Source: Microbacteriaceae bacterium 3FA27C10
GTDB lineage: Bacteria > Actinomycetota > Actinomycetes > Actinomycetales > Microbacteriaceae
DNA length: 64,000 nt
Reading direction: 5' to 3'
NCBI GenBank assembly: GCA_005502775.1
Contig: SCNI01000003.1
Location: forward strand, 101,769 to 165,768
Part shown: positions 8,250 through 16,594 of the stretch, in pieces
Numbering within the stretch: position 1 is the stretch's first letter
How the letters are laid out: every line of letters begins with the position of its first letter
Notes under the pieces: model-generated
What the model saw: the letters and a program-made list of their open reading frames with translations, nothing else
Database searches by the model: none
What the model was told of the DNA's origin: nothing
Made by a program: the position numbers and the translations under genes

Positions 8250-8851
8250 ACAGCACGAACAGGGCCGCGAACCGGCTCCTCATCCTGATCGTCGGCCTGC
8301 TGCTGCTCGTCGTGGGCGCGGCCGCCGCGGCTGCCGTGCTCCTCCCGACGGTGCGCGACGGCTGGGAGGGCGCGACCGGCCAGGTCACGGACCAGGTGTC
8401 GGCTTGGCTGCAGCAGACGCCGCTCGGCGGCACCGGAGCGAGCTGGATCATGCCGGCGCTCCTCGTGCTGGCCGTGATCGGCATCATCGTGCTGATCGTG
8501 TTCATCGCCCGGCAGGGCCGTGGGCACACCGGTGTCGCGGTGCGGGAGCCCACGAGCGAGCACGGCACCACGGTGGTCGAGTCCGCCGTCGCCGAGCGCG
8601 CGCTGCAGGATGCGATCGGCGGCCGGTCGGAGTTCGTCGCCTCCCACGTCAGCACCTACCGCGTGAAGCGCACCCCGGTGCTGAAGATCTCGGTCACCTG
8701 CCGCCGGGGCGTCTCGCCGGCGGACGCGGCAGCCATCGTCGACGACGCCGTGCGCGCCCTCGACGTGCTGCTCGGCCGCCCGCTGCCCGCCCTGGTGCAG
8801 ATCAGCGGGGGTTTCCGGGCCCGCGTCACCTCCACCGCCCGCCTGCAATAG
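8246..8851 (+). CDS. AmaP-like alkaline shock response membrane anchor
   Basis: 201 residues. The ATG at 8246 overlaps the previous stop (ATGA). It has two transmembrane helices (LLILIVGLLLLVVGAAAAAAVLL at ~10-32 and WIMPALLVLAVIGIIVLIVFIARQ at ~68-91) with a ~35-residue extracytoplasmic loop, then a cytoplasmic domain (TYRVKRTPVLKISVTCRRGVSP). This two-helix plus cytoplasmic-domain plan is that of AmaP, which ties Asp23 to the membrane. It ends the overlapping five-gene run. Confidence 0.78.
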   Translation: MNSTNRAANRLLILIVGLLLLVVGAAAAAAVLLPTVRDGWEGATGQVTDQVSAWLQQTPLGGTGASWIMPALLVLAVIGIIVLIVFIARQGRGHTGVAVREPTSEHGTTVVESAVAERALQDAIGGRSEFVASHVSTYRVKRTPVLKISVTCRRGVSPADAAAIVDDAVRALDVLLGRPLPALVQISGGFRARVTSTARLQ

Positions 8852-8952
8852 CGGGAACACCCCGGTCGGGGTAGGAAGAACAGCAGCAGACTCACCGGCC
8901 CCGCACCCGCGGTGGCCGATCCTCAAGGAACACCCTAGGAAAGGAGCTCATC

Positions 8953-9126
8953 ATGAGCGCAGCAGACAAGATCAAGAACGCCGCCGAAGACCTCGCCGGC
9001 AAGGCCAAAGAGGCCGTCGGCAACGTCACCGACAACGACAAGCTCGTTGCCGAGGGCAAGGCCGACCAGGTCAAGGCCGACGCCAAGAAGGCCGGCGAGA
9101 ACGTCAAGGACGCCTTCAAGCACTGA
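8953..9126 (+). CDS. CsbD-family stress protein
   Basis: 57 residues, ATG at 8953 after AAGGAG at 8941-8946. The sequence is Lys/Ala/Glu/Asp-rich and amphipathic (KIKNAAEDLAGKAKEAVGN, then KADQVKADAKKAGENVKDAF), the typical CsbD pattern. Members are abundant general-stress proteins of unknown mechanism. It lies 100 bp after the Asp23 operon with its own strong ribosome site. Confidence 0.9.
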   Translation: MSAADKIKNAAEDLAGKAKEAVGNVTDNDKLVAEGKADQVKADAKKAGENVKDAFKH

Positions 9127-9232
9127 CGCCTCGCGCTGACCCTTCGGGCATCAACGGAGTGTGGCCGTCACCCTTCGGTGGCGGCCACATCTCTGCCCGC
9201 ACACTCCACCACCACGAAAGAGAGACACACTC

Positions 9233-9496
9233 ATGGGCTTCTTCGGCTTCCTCCTCCTCGGCCTCCTCGCCGGCGCCATCGCCAAACTCATCCTCCCGGG
9301 CAAGCAGGGCGGTGGATGGTTCATCACCCTCCTCCTCGGCGTCGTCGGCGCCCTCCTCGGAGGATTCCTCGGCGGGCTGCTGTTCAACGCCCCGCTGCAG
9401 GACTTCTTCTCCATCCAGACCTGGCTGCTCGCCATCGGCGGCTCCATCGTGGTGCTGCTCATCTACGGCCTGATCTTCGGCCGCCGCAAGGCCTGA
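9233..9496 (+). CDS. GlsB/YeaQ/YmgE-family stress membrane protein
   Basis: 87 residues with the family pattern: MGFFGFLLLGLLAGAIAKLILPG, a GGGWFITLLLGVVGALLGGFLGG glycine-zipper helix, and a third helix before the RRK tail. The ATG at 9233 follows an AAAGAGAG ribosome site, whereas an upstream in-frame codon lacks one. Transglycosylase-associated (PF04226) family; role in envelope stress inferred from family and neighbours. Confidence 0.9.
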   Translation: MGFFGFLLLGLLAGAIAKLILPGKQGGGWFITLLLGVVGALLGGFLGGLLFNAPLQDFFSIQTWLLAIGGSIVVLLIYGLIFGRRKA

Positions 9497-9509
9497 GAGT
9501 CGTAGCACC

Positions 9510-9552
9510 GACGGGGCGCCCGGGCCATCCGGGCGCCCCGTCGTCGTCTTTC
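9510..9552 (+). terminator. Intrinsic terminator after the stress cluster
   Basis: A 14-bp perfect stem (9510-9523 with 9529-9542, G+C-rich, loop GCCAT) is followed by a pyrimidine-rich tail containing CTTT. It separates the stress cluster from the trpS leader promoter just downstream. Confidence 0.85.
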
Positions 9553-9566
9553 CGGGTGGGGCGCAG

Positions 9567-9707
9567 TAGGATCCCTGTCATGAACTTCGACCGCTCCGCT
9601 TGGTGGTGGCTGCGATAGCAGCCGGTTGAAGCATGTTCACGGGCTGCACGGCAGCTCGTGGAACGGCCCGAGTACTCCGTGCGGCTCCCGACGATCGGGA
9701 GACAGGA
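9567..9707 (+). promoter_or_regulatory. trpS leader region: ribosome-mediated attenuator
   Basis: A TAGGAT -10 box (9567-9572) lies 7 nt before the ATG of a 12-codon leader peptide with three consecutive Trp codons. Downstream, mutually exclusive pairings are possible. GCAGCC (9618-9623) pairs with GGCTGC (9642-9647), while 9643-9651 pairs with 9677-9685 over 9 bp with one G-U. The last hairpin CTCCCG-ACGAT-CGGGAG (9685-9701) ends just before the trpS ribosome site. No U-tract follows, so control may act on translation or by factor-dependent termination. Confidence 0.75.
9580..9618 (+). CDS. trpS leader peptide, Trp-rich
   Basis: A 12-residue ORF reading MNFDRSAWWWLR then TAG. It begins 7 nt after a -10 box and so is probably translated from a leaderless transcript. 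Three consecutive Trp codons would stall ribosomes when charged Trp-tRNA is low, as in known actinobacterial trp attenuators. It lies 89 bp upstream of trpS. Confidence 0.75.
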   Translation: MNFDRSAWWWLR

Positions 9708-10748
9708 ATGGAATCCTTCAGCGCGACGACGACACGCTCGGCGGAGGTCGCGGCCGCCGTGGCCGAGCATCCGGAGCGGTATCGCGTGCTCACGGGCGAG
9801 CGGCCGACGGGGCCGCTGCATCTGGGGCACTACTTCGGCACGATCAGCGAGCGCGTGCGCCTGCAGCAGTCCGGAGTCGAGACTCTCGTCGTGCTCGCGG
9901 ACTATCAGGTCATCACCGACCGCGACAGCATGGCCCAGGTGCGCGAGAACGTCTACAGTGCCGTGCTCGACTACCTCGCGGCGGGGATCGACCCGCAGAG
10001 CACGACGATCTTCACGCACTCCGCGGTGCCGGCGCTGAACCAGCTGATGCTGCCGTTCCTCAGCCTGGTCACCGAGGCGGAGCTGCATCGCAATCCGACC
10101 GTGAAGGCGGAGCTCGCGGCATCCGGTCGCGCCTTGAGCGGGTTGCTCCTGACGTATCCGGTGCACCAGGCGGCCGACATCCTGTTCTGCAAGGGCAATC
10201 TGGTGCCCGTGGGCAAAGACAACCTCCCGCACGTCGAGATGACCCGGGTGATCGCGCGGAGGTTCAACGAGCGCTACGGAGACGTCTTCCCGGTTCCGGA
10301 TGCGCTGGTCACCGCGACCCCCGAGGTTCCGGGACTCGACGGCCGCAAGATGTCGAAGAGCTACGGCAATGCGATCGCGCTGTCGATGACGCCCGACGAG
10401 ACGGTCGCGGTGATTCGCGGGACCCGAACCGATCAGGAGAGGCGGATCGGGTTCGACCCCGAGCGCCGGCCCGGTGTCTCGGCGCTGTTGTCGACCGCGG
10501 CGCTGTGCCGGGGTGTCGATCCGACCGAGCTGGCCGACGAGATCGGTGACGCCGGCAGCAGCGCTCTGAAGGCCGTGACGGCGACGGCGGTCAATGACTT
10601 CCTGGCACCGCTGCGGGCGAGGCGGCAGGCCTTCGCCGCCGACGGCGATGTCGTTCGCACGGTGCTCCGCCGCGGCAACGAGACCGCCAACGCGGTGGCG
10701 GAAGGCACCCTCGCCCAGGTGCGCGAGGCGATGGGAACGAGCTACTAG
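9708..10748 (+). CDS. trpS: Tryptophan--tRNA ligase
   Basis: 346 residues, the usual length for bacterial TrpRS. Class I signatures are present: the HIGH-like PTGPLHLGHYFG (~residues 31-42) and the KMSKS motif in LDGRKMSKSYGNA (~207-219). The Rossmann core includes VLADYQVITDR and QAADILFCKGNLVPVGKDNLPHVEMTR. It charges tRNA-Trp with ATP. I chose the ATG at 9708 for its AGGA site and because an upstream in-frame start lies in the attenuator. Regulation by the Trp leader is strongly suggested. Confidence 0.95.
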   Translation: MESFSATTTRSAEVAAAVAEHPERYRVLTGERPTGPLHLGHYFGTISERVRLQQSGVETLVVLADYQVITDRDSMAQVRENVYSAVLDYLAAGIDPQSTTIFTHSAVPALNQLMLPFLSLVTEAELHRNPTVKAELAASGRALSGLLLTYPVHQAADILFCKGNLVPVGKDNLPHVEMTRVIARRFNERYGDVFPVPDALVTATPEVPGLDGRKMSKSYGNAIALSMTPDETVAVIRGTRTDQERRIGFDPERRPGVSALLSTAALCRGVDPTELADEIGDAGSSALKAVTATAVNDFLAPLRARRQAFAADGDVVRTVLRRGNETANAVAEGTLAQVREAMGTSY

Positions 10749-10772
10749 CTCACGGACGCCGCTGTGGCGGGC

Positions 10773-11594
10773 TCAGGTGAACAGGTGCCGGAGCCTGTCG
10801 ATGTCCCCGGCCGTCAGCCCGAGCCCGTCGGTGAGGTAGCCGTCGATGGTGCCGAACTGCTCCCGCATCTGGGCGAACGCGGCCTGGAGGTAGCTGTCGC
10901 GCACGCCGAGCACCGGGAGCAGGACTTCGCGGTCGACTCCGAGCGATTCGGCGCGCAGAAGCACCGGTTCGAGCGCGGGCAGCAGATCGGTGTTGGTCCG
11001 CAGGTAGTCCTGGTACACGTCGTCCGCATCCACGCCGAGCGCGGTCAGGAGGGACGAGGCCGCCCACCCCGTGCGGTCCTTGCCGGTCGTGCAGTGGAAC
11101 AGGGCGGCGCCCTCCCGGGCTGGGTCGAGGATCCCCCGGTAGAGGGCGCGGTAGCCGGCGAGGGCGGAGGGCAGGCGCACGAGGTCGCGGTAGGTGTCCT
11201 CGAAGAGGCGCTCCGCCCGGCCGCCGGCCAGGCTCGCGGCGAAGGCCTGCGGGTTCGCCGAGAGCTCGCCGAGGCTCGCGGCGACGCTGACCGGGCTGTC
11301 GGCGAGCACGTCGAGCTCCACGCGGCGCACGGCCCCGGGCAGGCGGTCGGGCGCGGTCGCGGCTTCTTCGACGGTGCGCAGGTCGTAGACGGTGCGGATG
11401 CCGAGCGCGGCGAACTGCGGCTCGTCGGCATCCGAGAGCGAGCTGAGCCCGGCCGAACGGTAGACGACCCCGCGTCTGATCTGCCCGGTCTCCGCGGGAA
11501 GCCCGCCGAGGTCGCGGAGGTTCAGGGCGCTCGGGATCGGCACGGTGCGGTCGGACGAGTCGTTCACGCGACCATTATCCCCGTCGGCCGTCAT
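10773..11594 (-). CDS. Tyrosine-protein phosphatase, DSP/PTP superfamily
   Basis: 273 residues. The P-loop HCTTGKDRTG gives the Cys-x5-Arg active site, and the N-terminal NLRDLGGLP plus VYRSAGLSSLSD segment is typical of the MptpB/LipA-type phosphatases (Y_phosphatase3). It likely hydrolyses phosphotyrosine, phosphoserine or phosphoinositide substrates. A GTG at 11567 is an alternative start. It starts 1 nt after the stop of the upstream DUF1254 gene, so both are probably co-transcribed. Confidence 0.88.
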   Translation of the reverse strand: MTADGDNGRVNDSSDRTVPIPSALNLRDLGGLPAETGQIRRGVVYRSAGLSSLSDADEPQFAALGIRTVYDLRTVEEAATAPDRLPGAVRRVELDVLADSPVSVAASLGELSANPQAFAASLAGGRAERLFEDTYRDLVRLPSALAGYRALYRGILDPAREGAALFHCTTGKDRTGWAASSLLTALGVDADDVYQDYLRTNTDLLPALEPVLLRAESLGVDREVLLPVLGVRDSYLQAAFAQMREQFGTIDGYLTDGLGLTAGDIDRLRHLFT

Positions 11595-11595
11595 C

Positions 11596-12573
11596 TCACC
11601 GGCCCGGGACGGCCCGCGGACGAGGAGCGATCCAGGTGCCGTCGAGCACGGAGGCGCGGGGCCGGTAGAGCCGGAGCGTGTAGTTCCAGCCCGGCATGAT
11701 GGGCAGCGCGTTCGGGAAGCCGGCCGGATGCTCGCCGAAACGCACGGTCACGCTGCCGTCGGCATCCGGAACCGCGGTGATGCTGTTGATGCTGTTCACG
11801 CCGAGCGCGTTGGGCTCGAAGTAGCCGGCGGCGTTGTACAGCGATACCGACCAGAACGCGTCCACCGGGACATCCTGCAGGCGCAGCTCGTAGTCGGCGA
11901 CGGGCAGGCCTTCGTCGACGCTGATGTAGGTGGCCTCGTACTCGGGCAGGCCGCCCCAGCCGCCGGCGGTACCGAGCAGGTGCATGACGGGGTCGACCTC
12001 CTCTCGCGTGCCGAAGGCGCGGTCGAAGGCCGCCACACCGCGGCCGAGGGTGAGGAGGGCGTTCCGGGTCTCGAGCTGCGAGGACTCGTCGTAGGTGGGG
12101 AGCGGGAACGCTCCGGATCCGCCGCCCGCGAGGAGCAGGCCGTCTTGCAGGCGGTTCACCTCGGCGACGTCGCCGGGATCGTTCGGGTCGACGAGGATGC
12201 GCACGAGCACCGCTGCGTAGTCGGTGCCGACGCGCTCGCGGTCGAGGACGTGCTCGCCCGGATCGCGCAGGATGGCGGCGGTGAAGTGATCCTGGCTCAC
12301 GAGGTGTGCGGAGATGTACCGCCCGCCGGTGTCGGGGAGGGTGAGAGCGACGCCGTCGCGCACGTCGACGATCGCGCTGCTGTACAGGGTGTCGCGGTTC
12401 TGGCGGATGATCGGCTGGTCGTCCAGCGGGGTCAGCTCGCGCGAGTGGTTCCAGCCGCCGAGCCCGGCTCTGGCGGCGAGCCGGGAGAACATGAGCTCGG
12501 ATTCGGCTCGGGCGAAGTTGACGACGCTGACCTTCGGGTCGGGCACGGGTTTCCTGCTTTCCTGCTGGTTCAT
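11596..12573 (-). CDS. DUF1254/DUF1214-domain protein, copy 1
   Basis: 325 residues, no signal peptide. The N-terminal DUF1254 part has the conserved NRDTLYSSAIVDVRDG strand. The C-terminal DUF1214 part has VPVDAFWSVSLYNAAGYFEPN, SINSITAVPDADGSVTVRFG and the final GWNYTLRLYRPRASVLDG. The family has no firm biochemical role. It is divergent from a LuxR-type regulator, beyond which lies a close paralogue with the same block order. The ATG at 12573 has a G-rich site upstream. Confidence 0.85.
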   Translation of the reverse strand: MNQQESRKPVPDPKVSVVNFARAESELMFSRLAARAGLGGWNHSRELTPLDDQPIIRQNRDTLYSSAIVDVRDGVALTLPDTGGRYISAHLVSQDHFTAAILRDPGEHVLDRERVGTDYAAVLVRILVDPNDPGDVAEVNRLQDGLLLAGGGSGAFPLPTYDESSQLETRNALLTLGRGVAAFDRAFGTREEVDPVMHLLGTAGGWGGLPEYEATYISVDEGLPVADYELRLQDVPVDAFWSVSLYNAAGYFEPNALGVNSINSITAVPDADGSVTVRFGEHPAGFPNALPIMPGWNYTLRLYRPRASVLDGTWIAPRPRAVPGR

Positions 12574-12707
12574 CACCCCCAGTCTTGCGCGCATGAGGGC
12601 GTCAGGGCGGCGGTTCTCATCCTCGGCGGATGAGGGCGGTGGTAGGGCGGAGGGCCGGCCCCGCCGCATCCGTGTCCGTCTCCCGGGAGCGCCGCTATCG
12701 TAGGGGC

Positions 12708-14195
12708 ATGATCGAGGCGGTGCGTCAGGAGGTCGCCGCCGCAGAGCCCGACCGGGTCCGGGTCGTTCTGCAGCGCAACTGGCTCCGGCTCCTCCTGGAG
12801 TCGCACGCCGGTGCGCTCGAGCAGCTGTGCCTGGACTTTCCCGATCCGGGCGACCCGCACATCCTGCTCATCCGGGCGTGCTGCCGCGACCTGCTCGGCG
12901 ATCCCTACGGAGCGACCTTCCTCCGCGGCCAGGGAGCTCGCGTCGCTCCCGAGGACTTCGTCGCCTGCTTCACAGAGCTGCTCCTGGCCCCCGACAGCGC
13001 ATCGAAGGCCGCGATCGCCGACCGCGCCCGCGAGGCCCTGACCCTGTGTGGGCCCGACGACGACTACCCCTCGGCGCTGTTCCTGCTCGGCTGGACCGAG
13101 GTGCGGCTCCGCCGCGACCTCGCCGGCGCGATCGGGCTGCTGCGCTCGGCCGCCGAGGAAGCCCGTCTGCGCGGTCACGCGGAGACGTTCCGCCTCGCGC
13201 AGTCTAATCTGGCGTTCGCGCTCACCCACGCCGGCTTGTTCGCCGAGGCCGAGCGCATCCTCGACGCCCTTCCGCCGGCGCCGTCGGCGTCCGACTGGGA
13301 CCGCTTCGAAGGGGGCCTCCCGCAGGCGAATCGTGGATGCATCGCCTACTGGAGAGGGGACTTCGACGATGCGGTCGTCGAACTCGACTCCATCATCGTC
13401 GAGGGGAGCCCCGGTTCGAACTTCGAGGCCCTCGCCCGGCTCTACCTCGTGATGAGTCTCGTCGCCCTCAAGAGGAACGACCGGTACTACGCCGCGGCGG
13501 AGCTGCTGAACGGCGTGGCCACCAGCGACAAGCACGGCATCCCGTGGGACACCCTGCGGCGTGTGGTCACGGCGTGGCTGGACCATGCCGGGGGAGAGGA
13601 CGAGCGGGCGTTGAGCGTCGCCGCGCCGGCGCTCGCCCGCACCGGTGCCGCGGTGGCGCACGCGCTGCTCGCCGAGCTCTACCGCAGGCTGGGCGAGCCG
13701 GCCCTGGCAGCGAGAGCCTTCCAGCTCGCCTCCGCGAACCCGATGCCCCGCTATGCGCGCGTCGCCGCACTGGTCACCTCGGCCGCCCTGCAGGCGTCCG
13801 CCGGGCAAGGACCCCGCGCGCACGACGAGCTCGACCGGGCGCTGGAATCGGCGGCGCCCGAGCGCATCCTCGCGCCCTTCCTCTCCGATGATCCCGTCAT
13901 CGAGGATCTTCTCGCAGCGCACGCCCACAGGGGCTCGCGCCACCACGCGTTCCTCCTCGCCGTCCTCGAGCGGCGGGGTCGGCTCACGGGGCTCCAGGCC
14001 GGCATCCTCACGCGGCGGGAGCAGGACGTGCTCGCCTGTCTGCGCACCACCATGACCGCCGCCGAGATCTCCACGCACCTGGGGATCGCCTATCCGACGG
14101 TGAAGTCGCACCTGCGCTCGCTCTATCGCAAGCTCGGCGTCACCACCCGGCGCGACGCGGTGCGGGCCGACCCGCGCGGGATCACCCCGGCGTGA
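12708..14195 (+). CDS. LuxR-family transcriptional regulator with TPR-like sensor
   Basis: 495 residues. The C-terminal ~60 form a LuxR/FixJ helix-turn-helix (LTRREQDVLACL...TAAEISTHLGIAYPTVKSHLRSLYRKLGV). The rest is a helical, Ala/Leu-rich TPR-like array, as in MalT-type regulators, but without an ATPase P-loop. ATG at 12708 sits just after a TATCGT box, so a leaderless message is likely. Flanked by two DUF1254 paralogues, it is the obvious candidate to control them. Confidence 0.85.
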   Translation: MIEAVRQEVAAAEPDRVRVVLQRNWLRLLLESHAGALEQLCLDFPDPGDPHILLIRACCRDLLGDPYGATFLRGQGARVAPEDFVACFTELLLAPDSASKAAIADRAREALTLCGPDDDYPSALFLLGWTEVRLRRDLAGAIGLLRSAAEEARLRGHAETFRLAQSNLAFALTHAGLFAEAERILDALPPAPSASDWDRFEGGLPQANRGCIAYWRGDFDDAVVELDSIIVEGSPGSNFEALARLYLVMSLVALKRNDRYYAAAELLNGVATSDKHGIPWDTLRRVVTAWLDHAGGEDERALSVAAPALARTGAAVAHALLAELYRRLGEPALAARAFQLASANPMPRYARVAALVTSAALQASAGQGPRAHDELDRALESAAPERILAPFLSDDPVIEDLLAAHAHRGSRHHAFLLAVLERRGRLTGLQAGILTRREQDVLACLRTTMTAAEISTHLGIAYPTVKSHLRSLYRKLGVTTRRDAVRADPRGITPA

Positions 14196-14361
14196 CGGAC
14201 GGCGGCACGCTTGCCCAGTCGCACTGCGGTGCCGCAGCCGTCCTACGATGACGCCCGGCCGTATCGGAACCAGTGGCGACCGGGTGTTCCACCTGCGCGA
14301 CCCGTTCGGCAAGGCTGATTGGCTCTAGCGAGTGCACGGCGCGGTGCGGCAGTCTATCGAC

Positions 14362-15315
14362 ATGGGAACAGAAGCAGTGCACGTCGATGTCGACAACTTC
14401 GTGCGGGCCGAGACCGATCGCATGTTCGCGGGGCTGGCGGCCGCCGCCGGCGGCTCGAACCGCTGGCGTCACGTGCGCGAACCCGCCCCGCTCGACGAGC
14501 AGACCGTCATCCGCCTGAACCGCGACACCCTGTACAGCTCGGCCGTCGTCGACATCTCGCAGGGTGCCGCGCTGACGATCCCCGACGCCGGCGATCGGTA
14601 TCTGTCGGTGATGATCGTGAACCAGGACCACTACGTCAACGCCGTGCTCCACGAGCCGGGAACGCATGAGCTCACGCCGGATCGCTACGGCACGCCCTGG
14701 GTGCTCGTCGCCGTCCGCACCCTGGTCGATCCCGGCGATCCAGCCGACGTCGCGGCCGTCGCCGCGATCCAGGATGCCTTCATCCTGTCGATACCCTCGA
14801 CCGCGTCGTTCGCGCACCCCGAGTACGACGCAGCGTCGCTCGACTCCACCCGCGACGCTCTGCTCGAGCTCAGCCGGGGCATCGGCGACTTCCGGGGCGC
14901 GTTCGGCTCGCGCGAGGCGGTCGACCCGGTCAAGCACCTCATCGGAACGGCCAGCGGCTGGGGTGGCCTGCCGGAGAGCGAGGCGTTCTACCTCAACGTC
15001 GACCCCGGACTGCCGGTCGCCGACTTCGCATTCACGGTCGACGACGTGCCCGTCGACGCGTTCTGGTCGGTCTCCGTCTACAACGCCGACGGCTTCTTCG
15101 AACCGAACGACAGGGGCGTTTACTCGGTCAACAGCATCACCGCGGTGAAAGACGACGACGGGTCGGTGACGGTGCGCTTCGGGTCGGGCGACGCACCGAA
15201 CACCATCCCGATCGTCGAGGGCTGGAACTACGCGGTGCGGCTCTACCGTCCTCGCCCCGAGATCCTCGAGGGTCGTTGGGTGTTCCCCTCGGTTCACGCG
15301 TCCGACCGGGTATGA
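14362..15315 (+). CDS. DUF1254/DUF1214-domain protein, copy 2
   Basis: 317 residues from ATG 14362; an ATG 30 bp upstream is possible and neither has a strong ribosome site. All family blocks are present: NRDTLYSSAVVDISQG, GTASGWGGLPESEAFYLNVD, VPVDAFWSVSVYNADGFFEPN and GWNYAVRLYRPRPEILEG. It is collinear with copy 1 on the other side of the LuxR gene. Its stop overlaps the next start (ATGA), coupling it to an SRPBCC protein. Confidence 0.83.
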   Translation: MGTEAVHVDVDNFVRAETDRMFAGLAAAAGGSNRWRHVREPAPLDEQTVIRLNRDTLYSSAVVDISQGAALTIPDAGDRYLSVMIVNQDHYVNAVLHEPGTHELTPDRYGTPWVLVAVRTLVDPGDPADVAAVAAIQDAFILSIPSTASFAHPEYDAASLDSTRDALLELSRGIGDFRGAFGSREAVDPVKHLIGTASGWGGLPESEAFYLNVDPGLPVADFAFTVDDVPVDAFWSVSVYNADGFFEPNDRGVYSVNSITAVKDDDGSVTVRFGSGDAPNTIPIVEGWNYAVRLYRPRPEILEGRWVFPSVHASDRV

Positions 15316-15806
15316 CGATCGCGGCGCCGCACGCGGAAGTGCGGCACGAGACCTTCACGATCGTGCGGGAGATCGACGCCGAGCGGCCGGCCGTGTTCGA
15401 CTCGTTCGCCGACGACAGCATCCGCCGTCGGTGGTTCCGGCTCCCGGGTTCGGGTGCGGCATACGAACACGACTTCCGGGTGGGCGGGGGAGAGGATGCG
15501 CACAGCACTTTCGTGATGCCCGACGGCTCGAGCGAGACCCTGCGCAACGTGTCGCGCTACCTCGACATCGTGCCCGGCCACCGTATCGTCTTCGTCTACG
15601 AAGCGGCGGTGAACGGCGTCACGCGGTGGGTCTCGCTCGTGACGGTCACCCTCGCGGATGCGGCGGGCGGTGCCACCACGCTGACCTGGACCGAGCAGGT
15701 CGCGTTCCTCGTGCGCACCGGCGACGGCAACGCCGACCTCCCGCACCTGCGCACCGGCACGGCGCTCCGCCTCAACGGCGTCGCGGCCGCGCTCGACCTC
15801 CGCTGA
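15312..15806 (+). CDS. SRPBCC/AHSA1-family protein
   Basis: 164 residues. The START-like fold signature is visible: FTIVREIDAERPAVFDSFADDSIRRRWF, VGGGEDAHSTF, a YLDIVPGHRIVFVYE strand and TLTWTEQVAFL. AHSA1-type bacterial proteins bind hydrophobic ligands or act as small-molecule-responsive partners. ATG at 15312 lies in an ATGA overlap with the DUF1254 gene. Its partner ligand is unknown. Confidence 0.87.
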   Translation: MTIAAPHAEVRHETFTIVREIDAERPAVFDSFADDSIRRRWFRLPGSGAAYEHDFRVGGGEDAHSTFVMPDGSSETLRNVSRYLDIVPGHRIVFVYEAAVNGVTRWVSLVTVTLADAAGGATTLTWTEQVAFLVRTGDGNADLPHLRTGTALRLNGVAAALDLR

Positions 15807-15832
15807 CCCTGACGGGTGTCGGGTCAGCGGCG

Positions 15833-16060
15833 TCAGGCGCAGACGCGCGCCCTGCGCCCCTCGAAGCTCACGACATCGCCGAGCTGGAGCTGCCGTCCGC
15901 GGCGCCGGTCGACCTCGCCGTTCACGCTCACGAAGCCGTCGATGATGGCCTCCTTGCCCAGGCCGCCGCTGTCGAGGAGCCCCGCGAACTTCAGGAACTG
16001 CCCGAGACGGATGCTCTCCCCGCCGATCGAGACGTCGTCGATGGCATCCGGTGTCGTCAT
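15833..16060 (-). CDS. S4-domain RNA-binding protein
   Basis: 75 residues forming almost only an S4 domain: IRLGQFLKFAGLLDSGGLGKEAIIDGFVSVNGEVDRRRGRQLQLGDVVSF. It resembles the YaaA/YbcJ-type small RNA-binding proteins associated with ribosomes. Its ATG overlaps the stop of the HxlR regulator (16057-16060), so it is co-transcribed with that gene. Confidence 0.9.
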   Translation of the reverse strand: MTTPDAIDDVSIGGESIRLGQFLKFAGLLDSGGLGKEAIIDGFVSVNGEVDRRRGRQLQLGDVVSFEGRRARVCA

Positions 16061-16488
16061 GCCGAAATCGTACGCTGGTCGAAGCTGTCCTGGCGCGCGG
16101 CGACCTCGTCGCGGTGCGCCTCCGACCAGAGCTTGAGCTGCCGCACCGTGGTGTGCAGCGAGAGTCCGAGATCGGTGAGCTCGTAGGAGACCGTCACCGG
16201 CACCGTGGCGGTGGCGGTTCGCGAGACCAGGCCGTCCCGTTCGAGCGAGCGGAGCGTCTGGGACAGCATCTTGGGGCTCACGCCGGCGAGCACCCGCGCG
16301 AGCTCGGAGTACCGCATGGGGCGAGGGTCGCCCGTGCAGCCGGGCCCGCTTCCGAGTGCGGACATCACCAGCGTCACCCACTTGCCGGAGACGCTGGCGA
16401 GCAGCTTCTGGCTCGGGCAGGCGGCCAGGAACGCGTTGTACTGCGCCTTCGCCTCGGCCTTCTTCTCGGCCGCCGTCATGGTCGCCAT
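16057..16488 (-). CDS. HxlR-family transcriptional regulator
   Basis: 143 residues with a winged helix: SGKWVTLVMSALGSGP, MRYSELARVLAGVSPKMLSQTLRSLERDGLVSR and VSYELTDLGLSL. Start ATG 16488 is preceded by GAGGAG. The conserved Cys before the helix (AACPSQKLL) is the position that senses quinones or aldehydes in several HxlR proteins. It is divergent from an aldo/keto reductase, its likely target. Confidence 0.9.
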   Translation of the reverse strand: MATMTAAEKKAEAKAQYNAFLAACPSQKLLASVSGKWVTLVMSALGSGPGCTGDPRPMRYSELARVLAGVSPKMLSQTLRSLERDGLVSRTATATVPVTVSYELTDLGLSLHTTVRQLKLWSEAHRDEVAARQDSFDQRTISA

Positions 16489-16594
16489 GGTTCTCCTCGC
16501 GGTATCAACGCACTTTCGGGTAACTACTACCGAACAGATAGTACGTCGTCGAGAGTGGAACCCGACCCTCTGATCCACGCCCCGAAAGGCACAC
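16489..16594. promoter_or_regulatory. HxlR/aldo-keto reductase divergent promoter with candidate operator
   Basis: The 106-bp gap carries an AT-rich inverted repeat TACTA-ccgaacaga-TAGTA at 16525-16543, central between the two starts. HxlR proteins bind such short palindromes over the target promoter. GAAAGG precedes the reductase ATG. Operator assignment is inference. Confidence 0.55.

Noticed and set aside
8852..8880. Short CCCCGG-TCGGGG hairpin after the AmaP-like gene
   Set aside because: Stem too short and no U-tract, so not called a terminator.
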